From positions 1 to 64,000 of the forward strand of contig JAFRXH010000062.1 in NCBI GenBank assembly GCA_017437785.1: 64,000 bases of DNA, given 5' to 3'. Origin of the DNA: Lachnospiraceae bacterium. GTDB taxonomy: Bacteria > Bacillota > Clostridia > Lachnospirales > Lachnospiraceae. Shown one piece after another: positions 17,880-25,368 of the stretch. Under the pieces are notes generated by a model. The model was not told the DNA's origin. It did not search any database and was given only the letters and a program-made list of their open reading frames with translations. A program made the translations under genes and the position numbers. Within the stretch, counting starts at the first letter, position 1. The number at the start of each line of letters is the position of its first letter.

Positions 17880-18839
17880 ATGAAAACTATTAGTATAATG
17901 GTACCCTGTTACAATGAGATAGAAAACGTGGAGGCTATGGCTGATGCGCTCAGAAAGGTCTTAAAAGAGGAGCTTTCGCAGTATGACTATGAGCTGGTAT
18001 TCATAGATAATGCATCCACGGACGGCACCAGGGAAAAGCTCGAGGAGATCTGTGCGAAGGATAAGAAGGTCAAGGCTATATTCAATGTGACCAATTTCGG
18101 ACAGTTCAATTCGCCCTTCCACGGCCTGTGCCAGACTACGGGCGATTGTACCATTTCCGTTTGCTGTGACTTCCAGGATCCGGTGGAACTGATACCGCAG
18201 CTGGTAGCGGAATGGGAGAAGGGACATAAAGTGGTGAGCTGCATAAAGACCAGCAGCCGCGAGAACCCGCTGATGTACATGTTCCGCAGTATCTACTACC
18301 ATATGATACGCAATATGTCGGATGTGCAGATGATAGAACATTTTACGGGCTTTGGTCTTTACGACAGATCGTTCATAAGGCTTCTGCGCGAACTGGACGA
18401 TCCCATTCCGTTCCTGCGCGGTATAGTGGCGGAGTACGGCGGCGGCTTTAACATGAAAGAAGTGACTTACGAGCAGGCAAAGCGCCGGGCAGGCAAGACC
18501 CATAACAATTTCTACAGTCTCTATGATGCGGCTATGCTGAGCTTCACTTCTTATACAAAGGTGGGGCTGCGTCTGGCTACTTTTCTCGGATTTTTTACCA
18601 GTGCGATAAGCATAATCATCGCGCTCGTGTACCTGGTGCTAAAGCTGACGCACTGGAATTCCATGAGTATGGGCATGGCGCCCGTGATGATAGGTGTTTT
18701 CGTACTGGGCGGCATACAGATATTTTTTATAGGACTTATCGGAGAGTATATCCTTAATATAAATACTCGTGTTATACACCGGCCCGTGGTCGTGGAAGAG
18801 CGGCGTATCAATTTTGAGGAGAACAGGGATGGAGATTAA
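17880..18839 (+). CDS. Polyprenyl-phosphate glycosyltransferase (GtrB/DPM1-like)
   Basis: The 319-residue product combines a GT2 domain (SIMVPCYNEIENV, FIDNASTDGT, and CDFQDP as the DxD-like metal site) with two C-terminal membrane helices (about 232-258 and 266-292). This is the layout of GtrB/ArnC/DPM1 enzymes, which charge undecaprenyl phosphate with one sugar. The N-terminus cannot be shortened, and no ribosome site precedes ATG 17880. It begins the second transcription unit of the island. Confidence 0.85.
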   Translation: MKTISIMVPCYNEIENVEAMADALRKVLKEELSQYDYELVFIDNASTDGTREKLEEICAKDKKVKAIFNVTNFGQFNSPFHGLCQTTGDCTISVCCDFQDPVELIPQLVAEWEKGHKVVSCIKTSSRENPLMYMFRSIYYHMIRNMSDVQMIEHFTGFGLYDRSFIRLLRELDDPIPFLRGIVAEYGGGFNMKEVTYEQAKRRAGKTHNNFYSLYDAAMLSFTSYTKVGLRLATFLGFFTSAISIIIALVYLVLKLTHWNSMSMGMAPVMIGVFVLGGIQIFFIGLIGEYILNINTRVIHRPVVVEERRINFEENRDGD

Positions 18840-19731
18840 AAAGGTCGTTGTGACCGGAGCGCTTGGCTTTGCCGGATGGCATTTAAGCTCGCTTCTTCTT
18901 GCTGAAGGCGTGGAAGTGATAGCAGTGCTAAGGCCCGGTTCGGCTCATAATAAGCGCCTTGATATCCTGAAAAAACGATTTCCCACAGCGATCATTCATG
19001 AGGTGTATGCGCAGAGGGAAGAAGAGAGCCTTAGCGCCTGTATTGGCGATATGAAGGCAGATGTGTTCTTTGATCTGGCCTGGGGCGGCGGACGCGACGA
19101 TATGGACGCGCAGAGGCAGAATATCGACCGTTGCCTTGATTCGCTTAAGACTGCAGCGGCGATGGGCTGCAGGCGGTATATCGGTGTGGGATCGCAGGCG
19201 GAATACGGCGTGGTGGAAGGCGTGATCACGGAAGAGAGTCCCGCACGTCCCTTCAGTGCGTACGGTGCAGCCAAGCTTTCCGCCTGCCATTTAAGCCGCG
19301 TGATGGCAGCACAGCTTGGGATAGACTGGATATGGGGCAGGATATTTTCGCTTACGGGCAAGTACGAACCTGCGGGGCGTATGATGCCCGATCTGGTAAG
19401 AAAGCTCATCGCGGGTGAGGACTTTTCATTAAGCAGCTGCAGACAGAACTGGGATTATCTCGATCCCGCCGATTGTGCGCAGGCGCTTTATGCGCTGGCA
19501 CAGCATGGCAGGAGCGGGGAGATATACAATATAGCAAACGGTGCTTACCGGCCGCTTAAAGAGTATGTTGAGGAAGCGCGGGATCTGTTTGCACCGGGAA
19601 GGGAAATGAACTACGGTGCCGATCCGGATCCTTTTGTATCGCTGGCACCGTCAGTAGATAAGCTTAAGAAAGATACAGGCTGGCAGCCGGAGGTTACGTT
19701 TGAGGAGAGTATAACTGCGCTGGGTATATGA
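18829..19731 (+). CDS. NAD-dependent sugar epimerase/dehydratase or reductase (extended SDR)
   Basis: The 300-residue product has the Rossmann motif TGALGFAGWHL (residues 9-19) and the YGAAK active site (Tyr-x3-Lys), so the catalytic set is intact. In CDP-dideoxyhexose clusters such SDRs reduce the 4-keto group (paratose/abequose synthases) or, in the yersiniose route, the branch acetyl (YerF). Which applies here cannot be read. It overlaps the preceding gene by 11 bp. Confidence 0.75.
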   Translation: MEIKKVVVTGALGFAGWHLSSLLLAEGVEVIAVLRPGSAHNKRLDILKKRFPTAIIHEVYAQREEESLSACIGDMKADVFFDLAWGGGRDDMDAQRQNIDRCLDSLKTAAAMGCRRYIGVGSQAEYGVVEGVITEESPARPFSAYGAAKLSACHLSRVMAAQLGIDWIWGRIFSLTGKYEPAGRMMPDLVRKLIAGEDFSLSSCRQNWDYLDPADCAQALYALAQHGRSGEIYNIANGAYRPLKEYVEEARDLFAPGREMNYGADPDPFVSLAPSVDKLKKDTGWQPEVTFEESITALGI

Positions 19732-19742
19732 GCACGGAGCCC

Positions 19743-19805
19743 TGTCATCCCGAGCACGGCGAAAAGTGAAGCGGCAGATCCGTGATCTTCTGCCCGGAGA
19801 TCTTT
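19743..19805 (+). repeat. Long-form hairpin repeat, diverged
   Basis: It begins GTCATCCCGAG and contains GGCAGATC-CGT-GATC with a CTGCC return strand, then GGAGATC. It is a diverged relative of the long repeats at 36617 and 43364, located between the SDR gene and the NeuB-like gene. Confidence 0.6.
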
Positions 19806-19826
19806 ATCACAGAATGGAGGAAGATA

Positions 19827-20708
19827 ATGGCTAATCAGAAAATAATGCTTGGAGATTTTGAACTGGGGGATAATACCGTCCCCTATTTTATCGCTGAGAT
19901 AGGGATCAATCATAACGGCGACATGCAGGTGGCTAAACGTCTTATGGATGCAGCTTTTGCCATAGGATGGAACTGCGTTAAGTTTCAGAAAAGAGAGCCG
20001 GATATAGCCGTGCCCGAGGCGCAGAAAAATGTTATGCGTGATACGCCCTGGGGGCAGATGACATATCTGGATTATAAAAAGCATGTGGAATTCGGTAAAA
20101 AGGAATACGATTATATAGACACGTATTGTAAGGAAAAGCCGCTTGCATGGACGGCAAGTCCCTGGGATATGCCGAGTCTTGAATTCCTTATGGAATATGA
20201 TGTGCCTTTTATCAAGCTGGCTTCGGCGGCCAACGGTAATGAGGAACTGGTAAAAGCAGCATGCAGATATAATAAGCCGATAATCATGTCGGACGGTATG
20301 AGCACCCAGGAGGAGCTGGATAAGGCTGTGGGATGGCTTGAGGATCACAGTAACGGTGATTATGTGCTGCTGCATACAAATTCAACTTATCCCGCACCGC
20401 CCGAGAGCCTCAATCTGGCATATATCAATACACTGCGTGAGCGTTATCACTGCATCGTGGGCTACAGCGGTCATGAGCAGAATCTTGAGCCTACCGTGGT
20501 GGCAGCCACTCTGGGAGCAAAGGTGATAGAGCGGCATGTTACACTTTCGCATGATATGTGGGGGACCGATCAGAAGGCCAGCCTTGAGATAAATGCAATG
20601 TTTATGCTTTACCGCCGCTGCATGGATATACAGAGCATGATCGGCAGCGGGGAGAAGACCATGGATGAGGCCGAGCAGAAAGTACGTCAGAAACTTAAGG
20701 GGTATTGA
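19827..20708 (+). CDS. NeuB-family PEP-dependent sugar-acid synthase lacking SAF domain
   Basis: The 293-residue product has the NeuB TIM barrel (FIAEIGINHNGDM, KFQKREP, LASAANGN in place of the usual LxSxE/D region, and GYSGHE). NeuB enzymes condense PEP with an N-acyl hexosamine to give nonulosonic acids. Typical members have about 340-350 residues with a C-terminal antifreeze-like SAF domain that completes the active site; this one ends where SAF would begin. No neuA or neuC partner is visible. GGAGGAAG precedes ATG 19827. Confidence 0.8.
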   Translation: MANQKIMLGDFELGDNTVPYFIAEIGINHNGDMQVAKRLMDAAFAIGWNCVKFQKREPDIAVPEAQKNVMRDTPWGQMTYLDYKKHVEFGKKEYDYIDTYCKEKPLAWTASPWDMPSLEFLMEYDVPFIKLASAANGNEELVKAACRYNKPIIMSDGMSTQEELDKAVGWLEDHSNGDYVLLHTNSTYPAPPESLNLAYINTLRERYHCIVGYSGHEQNLEPTVVAATLGAKVIERHVTLSHDMWGTDQKASLEINAMFMLYRRCMDIQSMIGSGEKTMDEAEQKVRQKLKGY

Positions 20709-20709
20709 T

Positions 20710-22062
20710 ATGGATAAGGAGTTCTTTGAAGGCTTAAGCGAGGAGCAGGCCAGAAAGAAGCTGAGTGAGCTGGCAGGGGATTACTGCGAGCTTTATCATA
20801 AAAGAAAAGAATATGAGCCCGGAGATCACATTTCTTACGGCGGCCGCTTTTACGACAGACAGGAGATGGAGAATCTGGTAGATTCATCACTCGAATTCTG
20901 GCTTACCGCAGGCAGATATGTTAAGGAATTTGAAAAGGAATTTGCGGCATGGCTGGGAGTAAGGTTCTGTTCGACGGTCAATTCCGGTTCCTCTGCCAAC
21001 CTGCTGGCTTTTATGGCGCTCACATCGCCGCTTCTTAAGGAACGGGCGGTAAAGCCCGGAGATGAAGTCATCACCGTGGCAGCAGGCTTTCCGACTACGG
21101 TATCGCCGATACTCCAGTACGGTGCGGTGCCGGTGTTTGTTGATGTGACCGTGCCCGGATACAATATCGATGCCGGCCGTCTTGAGGAGGCATACAGCGA
21201 AGGAAAGACGAAAGCTGTGATGATCGCCCATACGCTGGGAAATCCCTTTGACCTTAAGGCAGTATCGGAGTTCTGCGAAAAACACGGCCTGTGGCTGATC
21301 GAAGATAACTGTGATGCGTTGGGGAGCGAGTATACCCTTAACGGGATCAAGAAAAAGACCGGGACAATAGGGCATATAGGAACTTCAAGCTTCTATCCGC
21401 CTCATCATATGACAATGGGAGAAGGCGGCGCCGTATATACCGATGATCCTCTGCTTCACCGTATCGTAAGGTCGCTGCGCGACTGGGGCAGGGACTGCAT
21501 ATGCGAGCCGGGGCAGGATAACCGCTGCGGACAGCGCTACGACGGCAGGTTCGGGCAGCTTCCGGCCGGTTACGACCATAAATATGTATATTCTCATCTT
21601 GGATATAATCTTAAGATAACCGATATGCAGGCGGCAGTGGGCGTGGCACAGCTTAAGAAGCTTGACGGCTTCACGCAGCTCAGAAGAGAACATCATGCTT
21701 ATCTGTATAACGGTCTGTCTGACCTGGAGGACAAGCTTGTATTACCGGAGGCAACAAAGGATTCCGATCCTTCCTGGTTCGGCTTTATGATATGCTGCCG
21801 TGAGGGCGTGGAACGGACCGCGCTGGTACGGCATCTTGAAGCTGCAGGCATTCAGACGCGCATGCTCTTTTCGGGTAATCTGATCAAGCATCCCTGCTTT
21901 GACCATTTAAGGGATCAGGAAGGTGTAAGATACCGTGTGGCAGGAAGCCTTGAAAATACGGACAGGATAATGCAGAGTGGATTCTGGATAGGGGTATATC
22001 CCGGAATGACGCAGAAAATGATGGATGTGATGATCGAAGAGATACATAAAGGGCTGGCATAA
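20710..22062 (+). CDS. rfbH: CDP-4-keto-6-deoxyglucose 3-dehydrase (E1)
   Basis: The 450-residue PMP-dependent enzyme removes the C3 hydroxyl. The usual PLP lysine is replaced by histidine in SFYPPHHMTMGEGG (His232/233), the hallmark of E1. A [2Fe-2S] site fits C263-x-C265-x7-C273 with Cys201 as the fourth ligand. It therefore needs an electron-donating reductase (RfbI/E3), which is not in the window. AAGGGG precedes ATG 20710. Confidence 0.92.
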   Translation: MDKEFFEGLSEEQARKKLSELAGDYCELYHKRKEYEPGDHISYGGRFYDRQEMENLVDSSLEFWLTAGRYVKEFEKEFAAWLGVRFCSTVNSGSSANLLAFMALTSPLLKERAVKPGDEVITVAAGFPTTVSPILQYGAVPVFVDVTVPGYNIDAGRLEEAYSEGKTKAVMIAHTLGNPFDLKAVSEFCEKHGLWLIEDNCDALGSEYTLNGIKKKTGTIGHIGTSSFYPPHHMTMGEGGAVYTDDPLLHRIVRSLRDWGRDCICEPGQDNRCGQRYDGRFGQLPAGYDHKYVYSHLGYNLKITDMQAAVGVAQLKKLDGFTQLRREHHAYLYNGLSDLEDKLVLPEATKDSDPSWFGFMICCREGVERTALVRHLEAAGIQTRMLFSGNLIKHPCFDHLRDQEGVRYRVAGSLENTDRIMQSGFWIGVYPGMTQKMMDVMIEEIHKGLA

Positions 22063-22067
22063 GTTTT

Positions 22068-22139
22068 GTCATTCTGAGGGCTATAGCCGCCACGTGTCAT
22101 TCTGAGGGCTTTAGCCCGAAGAATCCTGAAAGAGTAAAT
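22068..22139 (+). repeat. Two hairpin repeats, one truncated
   Basis: A truncated copy (GTCATTCTGAGGGCTATAGCC) at 22068-22088 is followed by a full short-form copy at 22096-22139. In the full copy ATTCT pairs with AGAAT, the compensated version of ATCCT/AGGAT seen elsewhere. The copy ends CCTGAAAGAGTAAAT just before the rfbG start. Confidence 0.8.
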
Positions 22140-22151
22140 GGTGACATTAAA

Positions 22152-23249
22152 GTGGATCTTAAAGAAGCATATAAAAACAAAAAAATCCTCATAACGGGTC
22201 ATACCGGCTTTAAAGGCAGCTGGATGGTCAGGCTTTTATATGAGCTGGGAGCCGAAGTATACGGCTACAGCCTTGATGCCCCTACCGATCCTGCGCTGTT
22301 TAAACTCATCGGCCTTGATAAGGCTATGGGAGAGCGCAGCCGTATCGCTGATATCCGTGATCTTAAGAGCCTGTCGGATTTTATGGAGCAGGTTAAGCCG
22401 CAGATAGTCATTCATATGGCGGCGCAGCCTATCGTGCGCACTTCTTATCTGGATCCCGTGGGAACCTATGAGACGAATGTGATGGGCACGGTGAATGTTC
22501 TGGAAGCCATAAGGCAGTGCTCATCGGTCAGATCGGTGGTCAATGTGACTACGGATAAAGTCTATCTTAACAGGGAGCGTGATGAAGGATATAAAGAGGA
22601 TGAGGAGCTTAAGGGCTACGATCCGTATTCCAACTCCAAGTCATGTTCGGAACTGGTGACCTACAGTTATATCCGGTCTTTTTTTGAGGACAGGGATATA
22701 GCCGTCAGCACGATGCGCGCCGGAAATGTAATAGGCGGCGGGGATTTTGCTAAGGACAGGCTTATACCTGACTGTGTACGCGCCGTGGCGGAGGGGAAAG
22801 CGATAATCCTGCGAAACCCTGATTCCGTAAGGCCTTATCAGCATGTGCTGGAGCCGGTATATGCGTATCTGTATCTGGCAGCGGCGCAGCTGGAAGATAT
22901 GAGTATAGCCGGTAATTATAATGTGGGGCCGGAGGAATCCGACTGTTTAAAGACCATCGATATGGCGGAACTTTTCTGCGCCGAATGGAACAGGGCAGCA
23001 GAAGAGGGTATGAAGTTAAACCGTGCTTATGTGGAATGCAGGCCGGACGGCGGACCGCATGAAGCAAAGCTGCTCAAACTTGACTGTACAAAGATAAAGG
23101 CGGTGCTGGGCAGGAAGCCCGGATGGGACAGCGCCATGGCTGTAAAAAAGACCGTGGAGTGGGCGGCAGCGTACGTGAGCGGCGCCGATGTTGATGCCGT
23201 ATGTGCGGCGCAGATAGAGGATTATATGAAAAACCTCTTGCAATCTTAA
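22152..23249 (+). CDS. rfbG: CDP-glucose 4,6-dehydratase
   Basis: The 365-residue SDR has the nucleotide-binding ITGHTGFKGSWM motif and YSNSK (Tyr-x3-Lys), with the RfbG-type RAGNVIGGGDFAKDRLIPD and RPYQHVLEP segments. It converts CDP-glucose to CDP-4-keto-6-deoxyglucose, the substrate of RfbH. The start is GTG 22152 with GGTGAC six bases upstream. It is the last gene of the island before recA. Confidence 0.92.
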   Translation: MDLKEAYKNKKILITGHTGFKGSWMVRLLYELGAEVYGYSLDAPTDPALFKLIGLDKAMGERSRIADIRDLKSLSDFMEQVKPQIVIHMAAQPIVRTSYLDPVGTYETNVMGTVNVLEAIRQCSSVRSVVNVTTDKVYLNRERDEGYKEDEELKGYDPYSNSKSCSELVTYSYIRSFFEDRDIAVSTMRAGNVIGGGDFAKDRLIPDCVRAVAEGKAIILRNPDSVRPYQHVLEPVYAYLYLAAAQLEDMSIAGNYNVGPEESDCLKTIDMAELFCAEWNRAAEEGMKLNRAYVECRPDGGPHEAKLLKLDCTKIKAVLGRKPGWDSAMAVKKTVEWAAAYVSGADVDAVCAAQIEDYMKNLLQS

Positions 23250-23435
23250 CGACTTAGTGCTATCATTCTCACATCTTAAGGAGTGATCCTTTCGAATTGT
23301 TGTGTGTCAGTATCATAAGGGTTTGATCACCCGGGACCGTTTGCGTGTCCTTGTTTTCAGCGGTATTAAAGGAGGTCGTTTTATAGGACTCATTTGATCT
23401 TTTGGCATGTTATTATCTTTTTTGTAAATTAACTG
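23250..23435 (+). other. Intergenic region with inverted repeat, no gene seen
   Basis: GTGATC near 23284 can pair with GATCAC near 23325, with CCTTT/AAGGG extending the stem. GGGAC/GTCC followed by TTGTTTT (about 23332-23358) may be a weak rfbG terminator. AAAGGAGGT at 23369-23377 is a good ribosome site without an ORF behind it, possibly a trace of a lost small gene. Confidence 0.35.
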
Positions 23436-23464
23436 TTGACAAAATCGAACAAATGTTTTAAATT
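23436..23464 (+). promoter_or_regulatory. recA promoter
   Basis: TTGACA at 23436-23441, a 17-bp spacer and TAAATT at 23459-23464 give a start near 23471. One SOS box fills the spacer and a second lies at the predicted start. Confidence 0.8.
23446..23459 (+). promoter_or_regulatory. LexA (SOS) box 1
   Basis: CGAAC-AAAT-GTTTT matches the Gram-positive CGAAC-N4-GTTCG operator at nine of ten positions except the last half-site bases. It lies between the -35 and -10, so LexA binding would block polymerase. Confidence 0.75.
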
Positions 23465-23472
23465 ATGTTAAG

Positions 23473-23486
23473 CGAACGAATGTTCG
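23473..23486 (+). promoter_or_regulatory. LexA (SOS) box 2, perfect
   Basis: CGAAC-GAAT-GTTCG is a perfect Gram-positive LexA operator just downstream of the recA promoter and 23 bp before the start codon. Confidence 0.92.
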
Positions 23487-23509
23487 CGGGTTGAAAGGAG
23501 AATCTAAAA

Positions 23510-24622
23510 ATGGGAGAGACAATGGTAAGGGAAGAAAAGTTAAAGGCATTGGAAGCTGCTATATCCCAGGTGGAAAAGCAGTTTGGTAAGGGGGCTATGA
23601 TGAAGCTGGGGGATCCCGCTTCAAAGATGAATGTGGAAACAATACCCACGGGATCGTTAAGTCTTGATATAGCACTGGGCCTGGGCGGTATACCCAAGGG
23701 CCGTGTGATAGAGATATACGGACCGGAATCTTCCGGTAAGACCACTGTTACACTTCATATGATCGCAGAGGTACAGAAGCGCGGAGGCATAGCAGGATTC
23801 ATTGATGCGGAGCATGCTCTGGATCCCGTATATGCTGCCAATATAGGTGTGGATGTTGATAATCTTTATATCAACCAGCCGGATTATGGTGAGCAGGGAC
23901 TTGAGATAGCGGAAACCATGGTAAGGTCAGGAGCAATGGATATAGTGGTGGTGGACTCTGTTGCCGCACTTACACCCAAGGCAGAGCTTGACGGTGACAT
24001 GGGTGATGCACATGTCGGGCTTCAGGCAAGGCTTATGTCACAGGCGCTCCGTAAGCTGGCAGGAGCCATCAGCAAGTCAAACTGCACGGTCGTTTTTATC
24101 AACCAGCTTCGTGAGAAGGTGGGAGTTTTCTATGGCAATCCCCAGGTAACTACCGGTGGTAATGCACTTAAGTATTATGCATCCGTACGTATGGAGATAA
24201 AGCGTGTGGAGCAGCTTAAGAACGGCGGAGAGTTTATCGGTAACCGTACCAGGGCAAAGATAGTAAAGAACAAGGTGGCTCCTCCCTTCAAGGAGGCAGA
24301 GTTTGATATCATGTTCGGTCAGGGTATTTCCTATGAGGGAGACCTTCTGGATCTGGCAACCGATATTGATGTTATAGTCAAGAGCGGTGCGTGGTTCTCG
24401 TATAACGGGGAGAAGATAGGCCAGGGCCGTGAAAATGCAAAGACCTACCTGCAGGAGCATCCCGAGGTATGCGCAGAGGTAGATAAGAAGGTCAGGGAGC
24501 ATTACAATATAGGCGGCTCACCTTCGGAGATAGATATTAAGCCTGTTGGAAAGCCGATAAAGACTACCCGCAAGTCAAAAGCTTCCGAAGATACGGAACC
24601 GGTCAATGCTGACGAGCAGTAA
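23510..24622 (+). CDS. recA: Recombinase RecA
   Basis: The 370-residue product has the Walker [10 protein letters not shown] (71-79), the VVDSVAAL Walker B, the L1/L2 loops and [16 protein letters not shown]. It forms DNA strand-exchange filaments and triggers LexA self-cleavage. GAAAGGAG at 23493-23500 supports ATG 23510; ATG 23522 is an alternative. It is controlled by two LexA boxes and followed by recX. Confidence 0.98.
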   Translation: MGETMVREEKLKALEAAISQVEKQFGKGAMMKLGDPASKMNVETIPTGSLSLDIALGLGGIPKGRVIEIYGPESSGKTTVTLHMIAEVQKRGGIAGFIDAEHALDPVYAANIGVDVDNLYINQPDYGEQGLEIAETMVRSGAMDIVVVDSVAALTPKAELDGDMGDAHVGLQARLMSQALRKLAGAISKSNCTVVFINQLREKVGVFYGNPQVTTGGNALKYYASVRMEIKRVEQLKNGGEFIGNRTRAKIVKNKVAPPFKEAEFDIMFGQGISYEGDLLDLATDIDVIVKSGAWFSYNGEKIGQGRENAKTYLQEHPEVCAEVDKKVREHYNIGGSPSEIDIKPVGKPIKTTRKSKASEDTEPVNADEQ

Positions 24623-24624
24623 GC

Positions 24625-25281
24625 TTGATAGAGGCACATGGCGTGAAAAATTTAACAGAAGTAACAGAAGTAACAGCTCTCATCCCAGCCGGTAAAGGCC
24701 GGAGTGAAGTATGGCTGGATGGGGGATTTGGTTTTGTGCTGTACCGTGCGGAACTGTCCCGCTTGGATATACACAGTGGGTGCACTATCGATAACGATAC
24801 GCTTGAGCGCATCTATACGGACGTATTGAATCCAAGGGCTCTTAACCGTCTGCTGTATCTTCTGGGAAGCAGGGATATGACGGAAAAGGAGCTGGATGAA
24901 AAGCTTAAGAAGGGCAAGTATCCCGAAAGAGTAAGAGAGTACGCCATATCGAAGCTTAAGGAATACGGATATGTGGATGATGAGTCTTATGCCATAAGGT
25001 ATGCGGAGTGTTACCACAGCCGTAAGAGCATGGGGCAGATCAGGCAGGAACTTTTAAAACGCGGTATCAGCCGTGAACAGATAGCACGGGCATTTACCGG
25101 GATAGAAGAAGCCTATCCTGATGATGACAGTGAAAGGCAGCTGATAAAGAGCATTCTTTTAAAGCGGCATTACGATGCGGCATCGGCTGACCGAAAGGAA
25201 AAACAGAAACAATACGCATACCTTTGCCGGAAAGGATTTAAGTCTGAGGACATTTCGGCGGCGATGTTTGACTTGACATAA
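24625..25281 (+). CDS. recX: RecX, modulator of RecA
   Basis: The 218-residue helical protein has three RecX repeats (LLGSRDMTEKELDEKL, YAISKLKEYGYVDDESYA, KSMGQIRQELLKRGISREQI). RecX caps or remodels RecA filaments. The frame opens at TTG 24625, two bases after the recA stop. GTG 24643, with AGAGG eight bases upstream, may be the true start. It shares the SOS-regulated transcript with recA. Confidence 0.92.
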   Translation: MIEAHGVKNLTEVTEVTALIPAGKGRSEVWLDGGFGFVLYRAELSRLDIHSGCTIDNDTLERIYTDVLNPRALNRLLYLLGSRDMTEKELDEKLKKGKYPERVREYAISKLKEYGYVDDESYAIRYAECYHSRKSMGQIRQELLKRGISREQIARAFTGIEEAYPDDDSERQLIKSILLKRHYDAASADRKEKQKQYAYLCRKGFKSEDISAAMFDLT

Positions 25282-25302
25282 TATCGCCACAAAGACTATA
25301 AT
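25273..25302 (+). promoter_or_regulatory. rny promoter overlapping the recX terminator
   Basis: TTGACA at 25273-25278 and TATAAT at 25297-25302 (18-bp spacer) predict a start near 25309. The TTGACA overlaps the last recX codons, and the -10 abuts the terminator stem. Confidence 0.75.
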
Positions 25303-25335
25303 AAAGCTGTTGTGGTTTCAACAGCTTTTTTGTTT
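25303..25335 (+). terminator. recA-recX terminator
   Basis: A 10-bp stem, AAAGCTGTTG with CAACAGCTTT, closes a TGGTTT loop and runs into TTTTGTTT. Confidence 0.9.
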
Positions 25336-25368
25336 GCACAATGAAAATTTAATTAAGGAGGTGCACCT

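Noticed and set aside
19611-20375. Minus-strand ORF of 254 residues opposite the NeuB-like gene
   Set aside because: The plus-strand gene has full family motifs; this frame has none.
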